Source: CAZTHM01 sp041946825 (GTDB lineage: Bacteria > Acidobacteriota > Terriglobia > UBA7540). Taken from it: a DNA stretch of 64,000 nucleotides. Made by a program: the position numbers and the translations under genes. The stretch's first letter is position 1. Each line of letters opens with the position of its first letter. The DNA is taken from positions 1 to 64,000 of the forward strand of contig JBHGBD010000004.1 in NCBI GenBank assembly GCA_041946825.1. The letters are read 5' to 3'. This document shows positions 63,816-64,000 of this stretch, one piece after another. Under the pieces are notes generated by a model that did not search any database, was not told the DNA's origin, and saw only the letters and a program-made list of their open reading frames with translations.

Positions 63816-64000
63816 ATACCTCCGCCACGCTCTCGCTCTTCGACGCGCCTAAGGTGGACTTTGAAAAGCGGCATCGCCTGCGTGTCATCTTCTGCTACGC
63901 GCTCGCGTCCTCGTTAATCCTCGCGCTGACGCTTTATGGCTTCGATTACTACTTCCTTGATTCGAACCAGCGGCCCTTCTCGGCCAAGCACCTTATCCTG
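63812..64000 (+). CDS. Start of a membrane protein (truncated by window end)
   Basis: ATG 63812 overlaps the previous stop (ATGA). The visible 63 residues (MNTSATLSLFDAPKVDFEKR...) hold one hydrophobic helix (about residues 25-48) and continue past the window. It is probably a further envelope component of the same operon; identity unknown. Confidence 0.7.
   Translation, partial: MNTSATLSLFDAPKVDFEKRHRLRVIFCYALASSLILALTLYGFDYYFLDSNQRPFSAKHLIL

Overview
The window is GC-rich chromosomal DNA (roughly 60-65 % GC by eye) from a Gram-negative bacterium. The best guess is an Acidobacteriota-type genome. This rests on gene style: a NifJ plus PreA-like pair, a membrane spermidine-synthase-like protein, a VC1184-type class V aminotransferase, a Tat-exported ManD-like enzyme, very large multiheme cytochromes and several families of extragenic hairpins. 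No rRNA or marker gene fixes the phylum.

Layout. (1) 1-9.4 kb is mixed housekeeping: an aminotransferase, a TPR/YHS/exported-protein cluster, thiD behind a near-consensus promoter, a DUF6448 protein, glutamate dehydrogenase, a MEDS-domain protein and a four-helix-bundle protein. (2) 9.4-16.5 kb has pyruvate:ferredoxin oxidoreductase translationally coupled to a PreA-like dihydroorotate-dehydrogenase-fold protein, then an 800-residue membrane spermidine-synthase-like protein divergent from a LysR regulator. (3) 16.7-28.9 kb is an amino-acid block: lysC-thrC-ppc on the plus strand and thrB, then ilvB-ilvN-ilvC-proC, on the minus strand. The ilv promoter overlaps a perfect TetR-type palindrome. 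(4) 29-38 kb holds a PilZ protein, a glycine-zipper exported protein and the lysine/diaminopimelate run dapE-asd-dapB-dapA ... dapD. The dapA-dapD junction is split by an accessory segment with a PIN toxin/antitoxin pair, a nuclease-fold protein, an unknown protein, an orphan DUF433 protein and a displaced dapA 3' end. (5) 38-48 kb has a PEGA protein, TypA/BipA, a Tat-exported ManD-like enzyme, a second four-helix-bundle protein, a trypsin-like protease, a zinc alcohol dehydrogenase and a cold-adaptation-like run (CspA, RRM protein, Tudor-like protein, fatty acid desaturase). (6) 48.8-56.8 kb is a seven-gene minus-strand nitrate/nitric-oxide cluster: a NarK fused to a second membrane domain, a Mo-bis-MGD nitrate reductase, a four-cluster ferredoxin, a Rieske protein, DUF6755, Ric/ScdA and NnrS. 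(7) After tRNA-Arg(CCT), 57.3-64 kb holds two exported cytochromes with 23 and 22 CxxCH motifs, a predicted outer-membrane beta-barrel and two further envelope proteins. It looks like a long-range or trans-outer-membrane electron-transfer locus.

Two features stand out beyond ordinary annotation. One is the 45-heme cytochrome/barrel locus. The other is a set of short intergenic arrays that all have a period of 7 nt but different consensus sequences. Most come as inverted pairs able to fold into long hairpins. Several reach into coding sequence: the protease signal peptide, the ends of dapB and dapE, and an internal stretch of a four-helix-bundle gene.

Coordinates and reading frames were read by eye. 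Family assignments rest on recognised motifs, not on database searches.
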